This document shows, in pieces, positions 19,245 to 28,468 of a DNA stretch of 64,000 nucleotides. This DNA comes from Planctomycetota bacterium (GTDB taxonomy: Bacteria; Planctomycetota; Phycisphaerae; Phycisphaerales; SM1A02): assembly GCA_021414025.1 (NCBI GenBank), contig JAIOPG010000007.1:118008-182007 (forward strand), written 5' to 3'. A program made the translations under genes and the position numbers. Below the pieces are notes generated by a model. The model worked only from the letters and a program-made list of their open reading frames with translations. It made no database searches and was not told the origin of the DNA. Position 1 is the first letter of the stretch; each line of letters opens with the position of its first letter.

Positions 19245-21658
19245 AACCAAGCTGGCTGACTCGCGCGTTGTGCCTTGGCGCACTCTGCGCCGGCGCGGCA
19301 CTTGTCACCAGTTGCGCCAAACAGGTCGCTCCGCAGGCGACCAAACCTGAAGCGGATTCCAAGCTCGCGCCGCTGCCGGTGACGCAGACTTCGACTCCGA
19401 TTCCCGCCGGCAAGAACGCAGTCACGGGTGGCGGTCTCGCAAAGGGTGGGGCCGGAAACGGCTCGGGCAATGGAAATGGCACCGGCAACGGAACGGGATC
19501 TGGAACAGGATCGGGCACTGGAAACGGAGCGGGGTCCGGAAGTGGCAATGGAACCGGCGCCGGCGCAGGAACAGGAACCGGCTCAGGCAGCGCAGGCAGC
19601 GGCGCTGGTAGCTCGGGCGGCGCCGCGGGTGGTGGCGCAGGTGGAGGCGCGGGCGGGACCACGGGCGCTGGCGGAGGCGCAGGCAATGGCGGCGGTGGCG
19701 GTGCCAGTGGTGGTGCGAGTGGCGGCGCCGCTGGAAACCCGGGCGGCAGCACCGGCAGTGGTGCTAGTGGCGGAGCCGCCGGAGGCGCAGGTGGAAGTGC
19801 GGGTGGCGGAGCAAGTGGTGGAGTTGGTGGTGGCGCGGGCGGTGCCGGCGGTGCAGCGGGTGGTGCGGGTGGCGGTGCTGGAGGGGGCGCCAGTGGCGGC
19901 GCTAGTGGTGGTGTTGGCGGAGGCGGCAACGCAGGTGCAGGTTCGGGTGGTGGTGCAGGAGGCGGCGCTGGTACCGGCTCGGGCGGCGGCGCGGGCGGCA
20001 ACTCAAGCGGCAGCGCCGGCGGTGGTGCAAGTGGAGCCAGCGGCGGATCAAGCGGCGCCACCGGCGGCAACAAGGGCGGTGGCGGTGCGGGCGGTGGCGC
20101 CGACTCAGGCGGCTCCCAATCGCAGCTCATCAAGATCGTCGATGCGGTCAACGGAAATCAAAGCGCCTCGAACCAGCCCTTCAAGCCCAAGAAGGTGGCA
20201 GAATCCGCCGACGGCGCCGTTTCCGCCAGCGGCGGATCAATCACGGGCCCGGGCGGCAGCGCGACCACCGCGACCAGCGCCACTTCAGGCGCCAACTCTT
20301 CTACGACGGACACGAGCGCCGGGCGGAGAGATCCCGCTGCGGGCGCAGGAACCATCCGGCGAAGCGGCGCCGGCACGGGCGACTCGGGAATCGCCGACGC
20401 AAACCGCGCGGGCGCCAAGAAGGACGACGCCACCAACGCAGGCACCACTGTCCAGGAGACGCAGCGCCTCAAGGAGTCGCATGCCACCGCGCAGCCCGAG
20501 ACCAAATCCGAAACTCCCGCCACCGAATCCGTCATCCCCCTGCCCGACGTGCCCGATGCCGCCGTTGAGCATGGCGACGCCGCGCCGGAAACCGCGTCGA
20601 CCGTGGCGCAGTCCAAGTACGCGCCGCTGCTGGGCTACTGGAAGCAGGTCGACGCCTCCAAGCACGAGCCGGATTTTGCGCCGGGCGGATTTGATCAGTC
20701 GATCCTGGCGATCCGCCCCACGCAGCGCTCGATGCAGATCTACCGGAGCTGGGGCGCGCCCGCGCAACTGGTGATCGCCGCGGAGCTGCGGGCCACCTTC
20801 GACCTCAACGGCGGCGTGACGATGACGGAAAACCCCGCGACCCCCTGCCGCTTTTCGCCGACCGCGCTGGATTTGCCCGCGACTTCGAGCCAGCCCGCCA
20901 AGCGCGTGGTTCCTCCGGCGCAGCCGCTGCCCTACGACGCCAAGTGGATCGTCGAGAAGGACGACACGCTGCAACTGGACGGCAAGCGCTATCGGCGCAT
21001 GGAACGCGCCGAGTTCGAGGCGGCCACGCAGTCCCAACCAACGATCGCATCGAGCGGCGGCGCCTCCTCGGCCGCGTCGCCCTCCGCCACCACGGCGGCA
21101 TCCGGCCAGGGAACCAAGGAGCCCACCGGCGGCATCGACTTCTTCGGCACGCGGGTGCGCGGAAAATATGTCTGCTTCGTCTGCGACATCAGCGGCTCGA
21201 TGCAGGGGGACAAGCTCATCGCCCTGCGCAACGAGCTGACGCGCACGATCATGGCCCTGCCCTCGGGCAGCCACTTCGAGGTGCTCTTCTTCAGCGACGA
21301 GGCGTTCATGCTTGAGCCCAACTGGGTGCTGGCGGGATCGGCCGGCGCCAACGGATGCCTGAAGAAGATCCAGGAGGTCGGCGCCGGCGGCGGCACCGAT
21401 CCCAGCGGCGCGCTGATCTACGCCTTCACCAAATTGAATCCCGCACCGCATGAGCTCTTCCTGCTGACCGACGGGCACTTCAACGCCGATCCCGCCGAGC
21501 TTTTGAAACAGCTCAACGGCGGCTCTGACCAGACGCGCATCCACACCATCGGGCTCGGGCAGGATGTGGACGTCGCCATGCTCACGGGGATCGCGAACCA
21601 GTACGGCGGCCAGTACCGCGGCATTGCCGCACAGGCCGCGCCGCCGCCCGCGCCGTGA
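19241..21658 (+). CDS. vWA-domain lipoprotein with long Gly-rich linker
   Basis: 805 residues from the ATG at 19241, chosen because it overlaps the upstream stop by 4 bases like the rest of the operon; an ATG 15 bases earlier is possible. Lipoprotein signal with lipobox VTSC (Cys25). Residues 62-290 are almost pure Gly with Ala/Ser/Thr/Asn, then an unstructured Ala/Thr stretch to about 450, a small domain with conserved tryptophans (460-600) and a C-terminal von Willebrand A domain (640-795). Its MIDAS residues are present: DISGS, the threonine of GGGTDPSGAL, and the aspartate of LLTDG. Probably a periplasmic or outer-membrane adhesion/interaction module that ends the rightward operon. Confidence 0.75.
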   Translation: MKPSWLTRALCLGALCAGAALVTSCAKQVAPQATKPEADSKLAPLPVTQTSTPIPAGKNAVTGGGLAKGGAGNGSGNGNGTGNGTGSGTGSGTGNGAGSGSGNGTGAGAGTGTGSGSAGSGAGSSGGAAGGGAGGGAGGTTGAGGGAGNGGGGGASGGASGGAAGNPGGSTGSGASGGAAGGAGGSAGGGASGGVGGGAGGAGGAAGGAGGGAGGGASGGASGGVGGGGNAGAGSGGGAGGGAGTGSGGGAGGNSSGSAGGGASGASGGSSGATGGNKGGGGAGGGADSGGSQSQLIKIVDAVNGNQSASNQPFKPKKVAESADGAVSASGGSITGPGGSATTATSATSGANSSTTDTSAGRRDPAAGAGTIRRSGAGTGDSGIADANRAGAKKDDATNAGTTVQETQRLKESHATAQPETKSETPATESVIPLPDVPDAAVEHGDAAPETASTVAQSKYAPLLGYWKQVDASKHEPDFAPGGFDQSILAIRPTQRSMQIYRSWGAPAQLVIAAELRATFDLNGGVTMTENPATPCRFSPTALDLPATSSQPAKRVVPPAQPLPYDAKWIVEKDDTLQLDGKRYRRMERAEFEAATQSQPTIASSGGASSAASPSATTAASGQGTKEPTGGIDFFGTRVRGKYVCFVCDISGSMQGDKLIALRNELTRTIMALPSGSHFEVLFFSDEAFMLEPNWVLAGSAGANGCLKKIQEVGAGGGTDPSGALIYAFTKLNPAPHELFLLTDGHFNADPAELLKQLNGGSDQTRIHTIGLGQDVDVAMLTGIANQYGGQYRGIAAQAAPPPAP
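19424..20115 (+). repeat. Low-complexity Gly/Ala/Ser-coding repeat
   Basis: About 690 bases of short degenerate GGC/GGT/GGA-rich units inside the vWA lipoprotein gene, encoding roughly 230 residues of GAGG, GASGG and GSGNGNG-like units. Synonymous codons vary between units, so it is an old, selected protein repeat and not a recent DNA tandem expansion. It also creates a long Pro/Ala-rich open frame on the other strand, which I do not consider a gene. Confidence 0.85.
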
Positions 21659-21711
21659 GCCGGCAAGTGCGGCAGGCCGATCTAAACATTTTTCGATGGC
21701 AAGGTGAGCCG

Positions 21712-22656
21712 CTATTGCGCCGTCGCCACGCCGTCGCGGATCTCGTCGCGGTAAACGCCGTCGCCCAATTGAATCGGCGAGACGTCGTAGGCAAAGCCTT
21801 TTTCCGCGATCAGGTTGCGCACCTGGCCGAAGGCGCGGTGCGAATCGGGCGCCACCTTCAAGCTCACCACATGCTTCGTGGTCGCAAGCCGGTCGAGCAG
21901 GTCGCTCAGCGGTTGCTCCCAGGAGGTCTCGCCTTCAAGCCCAACTTCAAGCCCGCCATCCACCCGCAGCGGAACATGCCGCTCGATCCACTGGCCGCCG
22001 CCGCGGAAGCATTCGTGGATCACGCTCTCGGGCCGCGCCGCCAGGTCCACCGCATTGGGATTCCACTCGCTCCATCGCGCGCAGGGTTCGTCGATCGAAC
22101 CGCGCCAGGGATTGATCCAGTAGACGCGGTCGCGCCACAGGATCACCTGCACGGGCAGCAGCCCCTCCACTTCGCGCCGCCGCGGCGTGCGGACTTTCTT
22201 GTCCAGCGAGGAGGCCTCCGACTTGAGCTCGCTCTCGAGCAGGTCGATCTCCTTGCGGAGCTGCGGCAGCTCCACCTTCAGCGCCTCGGTGCGCTCGCCG
22301 CCGACTTTCAGGATGCTGGAAAGCTCCTCCACCTTGCGGGCGCTGCGCTCATTGGATTGTCGCAGCGACGCCAGCTTGCCGCTGGCGACGGCGGTCTCCG
22401 TCTCGGTGGAGGTCTTGCGCTCGGCGTCGGTCACCATGACCCGCAGACGCTTGATCGCGGCGCGCTCGCCGGCCAGCGGATCGGAGGCTTCCGCCTGCTG
22501 CATCAAGCCCTCCACCACGCTCTGCGTGTTGCGCGTGCCCACCAGAATCGCCACGTTGATGCTGATGAAGATGAAGAGTCCGAACGTGTTGCAGACCGTG
22601 TCCAGCAGCAGGTAGAGGCTGTCGAAATTCTCCCCCGCCCGCTTGCGGCGGGTCAC
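21712..22656 (-). CDS. MotB/TolR-like single-pass protein with coiled coil (second copy)
   Basis: 314 residues from a GTG at 22656 that overlaps the upstream stop (GTGA). Short cytoplasmic N-terminus, then one membrane helix (about 14-36) in the context FDSLYLLLDTVCNTFGLFIF, with an aspartate near the start of the helix as in MotB/ExbD/TolR. A coiled coil (about 75-150) leads to a C-terminal alpha/beta domain (160-314) of unknown type. Last gene of the leftward operon; convergent with the vWA lipoprotein. Paired with the next gene and the MotA/TolQ-like protein it suggests a proton-driven envelope motor unit. Confidence 0.6.
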   Translation of the reverse strand: MTRRKRAGENFDSLYLLLDTVCNTFGLFIFISINVAILVGTRNTQSVVEGLMQQAEASDPLAGERAAIKRLRVMVTDAERKTSTETETAVASGKLASLRQSNERSARKVEELSSILKVGGERTEALKVELPQLRKEIDLLESELKSEASSLDKKVRTPRRREVEGLLPVQVILWRDRVYWINPWRGSIDEPCARWSEWNPNAVDLAARPESVIHECFRGGGQWIERHVPLRVDGGLEVGLEGETSWEQPLSDLLDRLATTKHVVSLKVAPDSHRAFGQVRNLIAEKGFAYDVSPIQLGDGVYRDEIRDGVATAQ

Positions 22657-23474
22657 GGTTTGGCCTCCGTGGCGGCGGGCCGGAAGCGCTCGCTGGTGTA
22701 GGAGTCCTCCTCGATCAGGTCCAGGCCGCGCGGCAGCGCGCCCAGTTGAGGATCCTCGGCGAACTTGCGGGTGATGTCGCGCCACATCGCCACGCCGCTG
22801 GGCTTCACCACGAAAAGCAGCGTGCGCTTGGAGGCGTCGGGCAGGCTCTGGATCCACTGCTTCAAGAGCGCCGATGCGGTCTGTGCGTCGTTGAGCGGAA
22901 GGGCCAGCGGCGAGTCGAGCTCGGAGTTGGTGCCCGCGACCAGCTGCGAGCCGGAGACCTCGATGATCACCGGCTTGCGATCATCCTCGGCCAGAAGGTA
23001 GGTCACGCGACGGCGCAATTGTGTGGAGGCGAGGCGCTCCTCCAGTTCGTCGCGCTTGCGGATCAATTCCGCGGCCTCGATGGCGCTGGGGTCGGCGCTG
23101 GAAAGCGCCACGGCCTCGCGCACCTTCTGCTCGGTCTCCTTCTCGACGGCTGCGGCGCGGTCGCGTTTCTCAAGCTCAGAGCGAAGATCCTGACGCAGCG
23201 CGCCCCGGGCCATCGCCTGGTTTGGGGCGTGGCTCTGCGCCGCGCGGTTGAGCCGTTCCTTCAATCCTGCGGCTTCCGTGGCCAGCTCGGCGCGGCTCTT
23301 GCCCAGATCCGCCTTGCTCTCGGCGGCGACCAGCTCCACCGCGGTTGCGGCGGCGCCGACCTGCAGGATCAGCGTCATCGTGATCACGATCGTCACGCCG
23401 ATCGTGCACATCATCACGTCCTGAAATGAGAAGAACGAGACCGGATTGTCGTTGCTTTGACGCGACGGCCTCAT
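22653..23474 (-). CDS. MotB/TolR-like single-pass protein with coiled coil (first copy)
   Basis: 273 residues. N-terminal SFFSFQDVMMCTIGVTIVIT (about 13-32) is a membrane helix with the Phe-Gln-Asp start typical of a TolR/MotB-like transmembrane aspartate. An Ala/Glu/Arg-rich coiled coil follows (about 45-135), then a compact alpha/beta domain (140-255). Separated by one base from the MotA/TolQ-like stop and coupled by GTGA to the second copy. Two B-type subunits of different sequence beside one A-type subunit is unusual and suggests a hetero-oligomeric plug. Confidence 0.6.
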   Translation of the reverse strand: MRPSRQSNDNPVSFFSFQDVMMCTIGVTIVITMTLILQVGAAATAVELVAAESKADLGKSRAELATEAAGLKERLNRAAQSHAPNQAMARGALRQDLRSELEKRDRAAAVEKETEQKVREAVALSSADPSAIEAAELIRKRDELEERLASTQLRRRVTYLLAEDDRKPVIIEVSGSQLVAGTNSELDSPLALPLNDAQTASALLKQWIQSLPDASKRTLLFVVKPSGVAMWRDITRKFAEDPQLGALPRGLDLIEEDSYTSERFRPAATEAKP

Positions 23475-23475
23475 C

Positions 23476-24366
23476 TCAGCGGTCGCCCTCGCTCACGCGG
23501 ACGCGAGCCGTCACGTGGCGGGCGCACTGGTCGCGGCAGTCGTCCATGAAGCGGTCGTCGGCGCGGCGCAGAAAGGTGAGAAAGAGATGGATGGTCAGCG
23601 CCGCCAGCAGACTCTCGCCGGTGGTGACGAAGGCAGTGTCCAGTCCGCCGATCACCTGCGTGAGCTGTCCGGTGATGGCGCGCAGGTCGGAGTCCTTGTT
23701 GCTGAGCACGCCGCCGAACTTGCCGATGGCCTGCGTAAGTCCCGCCACGGTGCCGATGAAGCCGAGCACGGGAATCGCCCAGATGAATCCCTTCACCACC
23801 ACATAGCCGCCGTCGATCTGCAGCTCGTCGTTGTCGGCGCGGCTCTGCAGCATCTCGTCGATGTCGCCCACGCGGCCCACGTTGCGGATGGTGCGCAGCA
23901 CGCCGGTGACGCGGTTGAGGTACATGAAGCTCTCCACCCCCTGCACCTTGGACTCGATCGCCTCCACCACCTGCATGGCGTTGGTCCGCGCGATGCTCCA
24001 CTCCGGATCGTCGGGGGCGAAGTGGATCTGAAAGGCCTTGCGCTGCGCCGCGATCTTCAGCGCCTTGAGCACCAGGATGCTGACGCTCCAGGTGCTCAGG
24101 AACATGATCAGGATCGGCACGCGCTCGAAGGCGGTCAGGTACTTCCACACCAGCGCGCCGGCCTCGGTTCCGCGAAAGAGGAAGGCGGGCGTGTAGACGA
24201 CCAGCATCATGGCGATCGAGCCGAGCAGCGTGCTGCTGAGCGAGGGCGTGGTGTAGGTGCCGCAGGGAAGCGAGAGGCGCGCCTCCGGATCAACGGAGGC
24301 GAAGCGCAGCAGCGGCTTTTGGGTCGATGCGGATGGCGAACGCGGGCGGCCTTGCACTTGCGTCAT
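23476..24366 (-). CDS. MotA/TolQ/ExbB-family proton channel protein
   Basis: 296 residues from ATG 24366 (ATGA overlap with the upstream gene). Four membrane segments (about 46-63, 83-103, 186-208, 240-262) and the family core GFIWAIPVLGFIGTVAGL followed by a GGLDTAFVTTGESLLAALT helix with the small polar residues that line the channel. MotA/TolQ/ExbB subunits combine with MotB/TolR/ExbD to turn proton flow into movement or force. Here two B-type partners follow directly. Position inside a GTPase operon, not a Tol or flagellar locus, indicates a dedicated energiser for the GTPase system. Confidence 0.8.
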   Translation of the reverse strand: MTQVQGRPRSPSASTQKPLLRFASVDPEARLSLPCGTYTTPSLSSTLLGSIAMMLVVYTPAFLFRGTEAGALVWKYLTAFERVPILIMFLSTWSVSILVLKALKIAAQRKAFQIHFAPDDPEWSIARTNAMQVVEAIESKVQGVESFMYLNRVTGVLRTIRNVGRVGDIDEMLQSRADNDELQIDGGYVVVKGFIWAIPVLGFIGTVAGLTQAIGKFGGVLSNKDSDLRAITGQLTQVIGGLDTAFVTTGESLLAALTIHLFLTFLRRADDRFMDDCRDQCARHVTARVRVSEGDR

Positions 24367-27356
24367 TTGACGGCTCCTCGGAGGAAGATCAGTTGCGGCG
24401 ACTGGGGTATCGGATTGGGCGTGTCGCGGACAAAGAGCACTTCGTTGTTCTCGATGCGCACCGGGAAGAAGCGCCACGAGCCCTCGACGCCCTTGCCGAT
24501 GATCAACGCGTCCTTGCCGTTGGCGATGCCGCGCACCGGATAGGCGTTGTCCTGCGGCGCGAGCATGATCGCCACGCTCGCGGCGGGAATCATGCCCTCA
24601 TCCATGACCTGGTCACGCTTCTTGGCGGCCTTGATGAGACCCTGGATGTCCGGCATGAGCGAGAGCGACTGCAGCGCCACCTTGCGCACATCCTCGGAGC
24701 GCGCCGCCTGGTCGCCGGCGGCCACCACAAAGGGATCGCTGGCGGAGATGGCGCGCAGCGACTCGAGCGAGCGCACCCACTTGGCAGCGGCGGCGTCGAC
24801 GGGGTCGCGCTCCTCCGCGAAGTACTCCAGCCACGCATTCCACAAATCCTTCTGCATGTGCCAGGAAAGAATGGGATTGCTCGGCTGCATCGCGGCCTGC
24901 TTGGCGAGCATGTCCAGCCAAAGGTTGCGGGCGTTTCGCCAGGAGGCTTTCGGCAAGTCGGCGGCGACCGCCACCAGCGCCTGCGACGGCGCCCACGGCG
25001 CATTGACGCCCAGCAATTTTCCATTGAGCGGCGCGCGCGCCTTCAGATTTTCAGGCACGACGGCAAGATCGTTCTTCGACTGCACCGCCTGCGCCCAGGG
25101 ATTGCCCATCTGGTCGGTGCGCTTGCGGTAGATCCTGCGTCCATCCTCCAGCGACTGCTCGCCCAGGTTCACCCAGCCCGACTGCGAAAGCCAGGCCGCG
25201 GCCGCGGCGCCGATGCCCTCGGTGTTGGCGGTCTTGCTCAAGGTTCGCTTGCAGATCCCCTGCAGCAACTGAGCAGCTTCCGCGTGCGGCGTGGTCGGAA
25301 AATCCGTCAGATGCTTGGCCAGAATCGGCGAAAGCGATCGCGCCGTGGCCGCGTCGCCGAAGTCCACCTCGGAAAGTCCGCCCATGCTTCCGGTGCGACC
25401 CGAGAGAATCGCCGGCACGATCTGCTGCCGCCACGACTCGACCGCGGCGCCGCCCTCGGCGACTTTCAATCCATGCTCGTAGGCCTTGAGCAACTTGCGG
25501 CGGTTGAGCAAGTCGCCCGCGACCGGCAGCAGGCGCACATAAAGGTCGCGATAGGCGGACTCGCTCGCCGGGATGCGCTCCACGGCCTGCAGCAACTCGG
25601 CAGCTTCGCCGTACATCTTGGCATTTTGTTCTGCCTGCTCGCGCAAGCGCGTGGCATTGAGGGCCAGTGCCTGCAGCGACTCCGCGATCGCCTGGGCGTC
25701 GCGATTGGTGACGGCGGCGCTGGCGGCGATCTTCGCGGCGTCCACGATCGACTGGTACTCGGCGGCCTTGCGGTTCCACGACGCCGGATCGACCTGCTCC
25801 GCCGCGGTCATGGGCAGCGCATTGAGTGCGGCCTCAAGGCGATTGAACTCGGCCTTGGCCTTGTCCAATGAAACCGTGCGGCTGGCCGCGGCTTGACTCG
25901 TCATTTGGTCGGCGGCGGCCAGCAGTTGCGGCTGCATCGACTTGGGCGCCCGCTCGGCCATCTGCCGCAACTCCGACGCGCTCTTGTCGAACTCCACCGG
26001 ATAGGCCGGAGTCTGCGCCAACTGCTTGGCGCGGTCGATCGCGGCCTGGGCCAGGGCGATTTCGGTTTTCTCTTTTTCAAGGGCTGCGGCCACCTTGGCG
26101 CCGACCGCCGAGACTTGCGGCGCGCCGGCGAGCTCTTGGTGCGATTCCTTCCAGGTGGCCAGCGTCTTGGACGCGGTGTCGGGCGCGCCCGCGACAAGCA
26201 GCGTCTCCACCTCCTTGGCAATGGAGTTGACCTGCTCCAGCGACTGCTGCCACTGCACGATCCACCACGCGGCGGCCAGCAGCACCACCGTGGCCATCGC
26301 CACCGCCACGCCGCGTCGCACGAACTTGCGGTGGCCGACGGCTCGCTGCGCATCCTCGACGGCGGCGACTCGCATCACGATCGCCTCCGGCAGCATGGCG
26401 TCGAGATTTCGCGCGGCCTTCACCAGCGACTGGATTTCATCGTGGGACTTCGCCTGGTCCAGGGCCAGTTCGAGCCGCGCGACGGCATCGCGCTGATTTT
26501 TCTGACGCTGCTCGCGATCCTGCTCCGCCTGAAGCAAGCCCAGGCTCGCCGCCGCGGTCTGGCGCAGATCCGCGTCGGGCTCGAACTCGGCGATCGCGGC
26601 CTGCCAGCGCAGGCTGGCGGCGCGAAGCGCGTCCATGTTCATCGCGGTCGCCGCGGTGTGCATGTCGTTGCAGGCGGCCCGCGCGGCCTGCTGGGCGCCG
26701 CGCGACTTGGCGGCAACCGCGTAGACCTGCAATTTCGCCAGCTGCTCCTGGTGCTCGCCAATCGCGCCGCCGCAGGCGTCGACCAGATCGGAGACCGTGA
26801 TCGCCAGCGCGTCGTCCTTGCTCTGCAGCACCTCGCCGGCGAGCCGCACCAGCTCCGCCGCGGCCTCGCGCTGCAGTCGCGTCACGCTGCGCAGCCACTC
26901 GGGATTCCGCGGGTCCAGCTCCACCAACTCGCGCAGAGCCTTCAACCGCTCGATCAGCGGCGCCCGTTGCAGCGAGAGCAGTCGGTGCTTGGCCTCGGCC
27001 GGGGCCAGCGAATGGAAGCGCGACCAGGCGTCGGAGTAGAGCTCGAGCAGGCTTTGGTCGATCGACTCCGGCGGCGGCAGCTTGCTGGCGTGGCAGAGGT
27101 CACGCCACTGGGTGAACATGCCCTCCAGCAGCAGACGCGAGGCGGTCTTGGCCAGGTCGAGCGCCTCGCCGTAGCTCACCGCCTCGGCGAAGAGCCCGGC
27201 GTGGATCCAGCGATGGCATTGGTTCAGTTGTTTGTTGACGCTGCGCACCTGCTGGGCGAATTCCTGCGCCACCTTGGCAACATCCTCGCGATCGGGCTGC
27301 TGGCGCAGCACGAGCTGGCGGATCATCTCCACGATGTCGCGGTCATGCATGCTCAT
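24363..27356 (-). CDS. Large membrane protein of the GTPase operon, helical cytoplasmic part
   Basis: 997 residues from ATG 27356, chosen for its 4-base overlap with the GAP1-N2-like stop. Residues 1-345 are cytoplasmic and strongly helical (repeats such as RLKALRELVELDP and coiled segments), one membrane helix lies at 348-368, and 370-997 is extracytoplasmic: a long helical bundle (to about 690) and a C-terminal mixed domain. I recognise no enzyme motif. It could correspond to the helical GTPase-associated components seen in Double-GTPase systems, but I cannot confirm that. It is the largest protein of the system and probably the envelope scaffold. Confidence 0.6.
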   Translation of the reverse strand: MSMHDRDIVEMIRQLVLRQQPDREDVAKVAQEFAQQVRSVNKQLNQCHRWIHAGLFAEAVSYGEALDLAKTASRLLLEGMFTQWRDLCHASKLPPPESIDQSLLELYSDAWSRFHSLAPAEAKHRLLSLQRAPLIERLKALRELVELDPRNPEWLRSVTRLQREAAAELVRLAGEVLQSKDDALAITVSDLVDACGGAIGEHQEQLAKLQVYAVAAKSRGAQQAARAACNDMHTAATAMNMDALRAASLRWQAAIAEFEPDADLRQTAAASLGLLQAEQDREQRQKNQRDAVARLELALDQAKSHDEIQSLVKAARNLDAMLPEAIVMRVAAVEDAQRAVGHRKFVRRGVAVAMATVVLLAAAWWIVQWQQSLEQVNSIAKEVETLLVAGAPDTASKTLATWKESHQELAGAPQVSAVGAKVAAALEKEKTEIALAQAAIDRAKQLAQTPAYPVEFDKSASELRQMAERAPKSMQPQLLAAADQMTSQAAASRTVSLDKAKAEFNRLEAALNALPMTAAEQVDPASWNRKAAEYQSIVDAAKIAASAAVTNRDAQAIAESLQALALNATRLREQAEQNAKMYGEAAELLQAVERIPASESAYRDLYVRLLPVAGDLLNRRKLLKAYEHGLKVAEGGAAVESWRQQIVPAILSGRTGSMGGLSEVDFGDAATARSLSPILAKHLTDFPTTPHAEAAQLLQGICKRTLSKTANTEGIGAAAAAWLSQSGWVNLGEQSLEDGRRIYRKRTDQMGNPWAQAVQSKNDLAVVPENLKARAPLNGKLLGVNAPWAPSQALVAVAADLPKASWRNARNLWLDMLAKQAAMQPSNPILSWHMQKDLWNAWLEYFAEERDPVDAAAAKWVRSLESLRAISASDPFVVAAGDQAARSEDVRKVALQSLSLMPDIQGLIKAAKKRDQVMDEGMIPAASVAIMLAPQDNAYPVRGIANGKDALIIGKGVEGSWRFFPVRIENNEVLFVRDTPNPIPQSPQLIFLRGAVK

Positions 27357-28468
27357 ATGGTCGCCCCGTATTTGAAGGCGAGCCAGAGCACTGAGGTGAC
27401 TACGATGGCCGCGGCCAGGAACCATTTCCAGGCGCTGTTGGAGGAAGACTTCTCCGCGCTTCGCCAGACTTCAATCGTGGCTTCCGCCGCTTTCGATTGG
27501 CGTGCGTCGGTATCGCGATCAACCTCGCGCACTTTGGCGGCGACCAAGTCCTGCAAGCGCGGCGCGGCCGACTTCCCCGGCGCTGTCAATCTTGCCGGCG
27601 CTTGCCAATCCACTTTTTCGGTTCCGGTCCGCGACGGATCTCCATTGCTTCGCGTTGCCGAGCCTCGCGCTGTCGAAGCTGCCGTGTCGGCGCCATGTCG
27701 CGCCCGCTCGGCCAGAGTGCCCGTCGGCTTGGCCGCAAGTGCCCCACTGCCGACGCGCAGAATCCACCCGCTGTTTGCAGCCTGCGTCGCCAGCTCCGGC
27801 TCGCGCTCATCCACGAAGCAGATCTTCACGCTCGCCTCGCCGCCCAGCGGAATCGGCCGCGTGGCGAATGTCACTTGCCAGCGCTTCTCAAGAGGAAGCA
27901 GCGAAGCCATCTCGGCGGCCAGACGCAACCGCTTGCCATGCGCGGGGACCACCAGCCAGAGGCCGATGCCGCTTTTCTGCACCGCCTCCAGCACGCTCGC
28001 CGCGAAACCCGCGTCACCGAAAACTTTTTCCCAGGTGTGCAGCGGCGCGTCATCGCGCGTGGATGCAGGCTTGATCTCGCCCTTGGACAATTCACGCGCG
28101 GCGCCGACCCACTCCTCCAGCCAGAGGGAGCCATCCTCCAGCAGCGCCGCCGGATCCGATTTCCGCATGGCCTCCGCATCGATCACGCGGTGGTGCGACA
28201 GCCGGTTCTCGCGCCCGGTGTAGTCCATGCCGCTGGGGGCGATGCAGCTCAGAACTGAGATCTCCTGCCCTGCGCAGGAGACACGGCGAAAGGCGTGCAT
28301 GGTTTTCTCGCGCTGCGTGGCCCCGCTCCAGCAGGGCGGCAGACCGGAGAGGCGGCTCAACGCGTCCGACATCGCCATGGGCATGCCGCCGGTGCGCCCC
28401 GCCACGGTGTAGCCGCTGTCGCCATCCAGGCCGCGGGCCAGCGAGGTGTGGATCAGCTCGATGCTCAT
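27353..28468 (-). CDS. GAP1-N2-like GTPase-associated protein, tail-anchored
   Basis: 371 residues from ATG 28468 (ATGA overlap). The opening ELIHTSLARGLDGDSGYTVA and the segment MDYTGRENRLSHH (81-93) match my knowledge of the GTPase-associated protein 1, N-terminal type 2 family, where the pattern is G-x-D-Y-T-G-R-x-N-x-L-x-H-H. A charged linker (260-340) precedes a C-terminal membrane helix (346-368). Direct neighbour of the Double-GTPase-2-like gene, as in known systems. It is the facing-operon counterpart of the GAP1-N1-like protein, so the locus carries both types. Confidence 0.75.
   Translation of the reverse strand: MSIELIHTSLARGLDGDSGYTVAGRTGGMPMAMSDALSRLSGLPPCWSGATQREKTMHAFRRVSCAGQEISVLSCIAPSGMDYTGRENRLSHHRVIDAEAMRKSDPAALLEDGSLWLEEWVGAARELSKGEIKPASTRDDAPLHTWEKVFGDAGFAASVLEAVQKSGIGLWLVVPAHGKRLRLAAEMASLLPLEKRWQVTFATRPIPLGGEASVKICFVDEREPELATQAANSGWILRVGSGALAAKPTGTLAERARHGADTAASTARGSATRSNGDPSRTGTEKVDWQAPARLTAPGKSAAPRLQDLVAAKVREVDRDTDARQSKAAEATIEVWRSAEKSSSNSAWKWFLAAAIVVTSVLWLAFKYGATI

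Noticed and set aside
19424-20115. CRISPR-like repeat array
   Set aside because: Units are short, in frame and degenerate, and encode a Gly-rich linker; there are no unique spacers.
19087-20151. Long Pro/Ala-rich open frame on the minus strand
   Set aside because: It is the antisense of the Gly-coding repeat of the vWA gene; composition alone keeps it open, with no start signal or domain.
22653-24366. Zorya-like ZorA/ZorB pair
   Set aside because: MotA- and MotB-like genes are present, but no ZorC, ZorD or ZorE counterpart; the neighbours are GTPase-system genes.
24327-28223. Long plus-strand open frames opposite the leftward GTPase operon
   Set aside because: Arg/His/Gly-rich shadows of GC-rich coding sequence; the minus-strand frames have domains and coupled starts.
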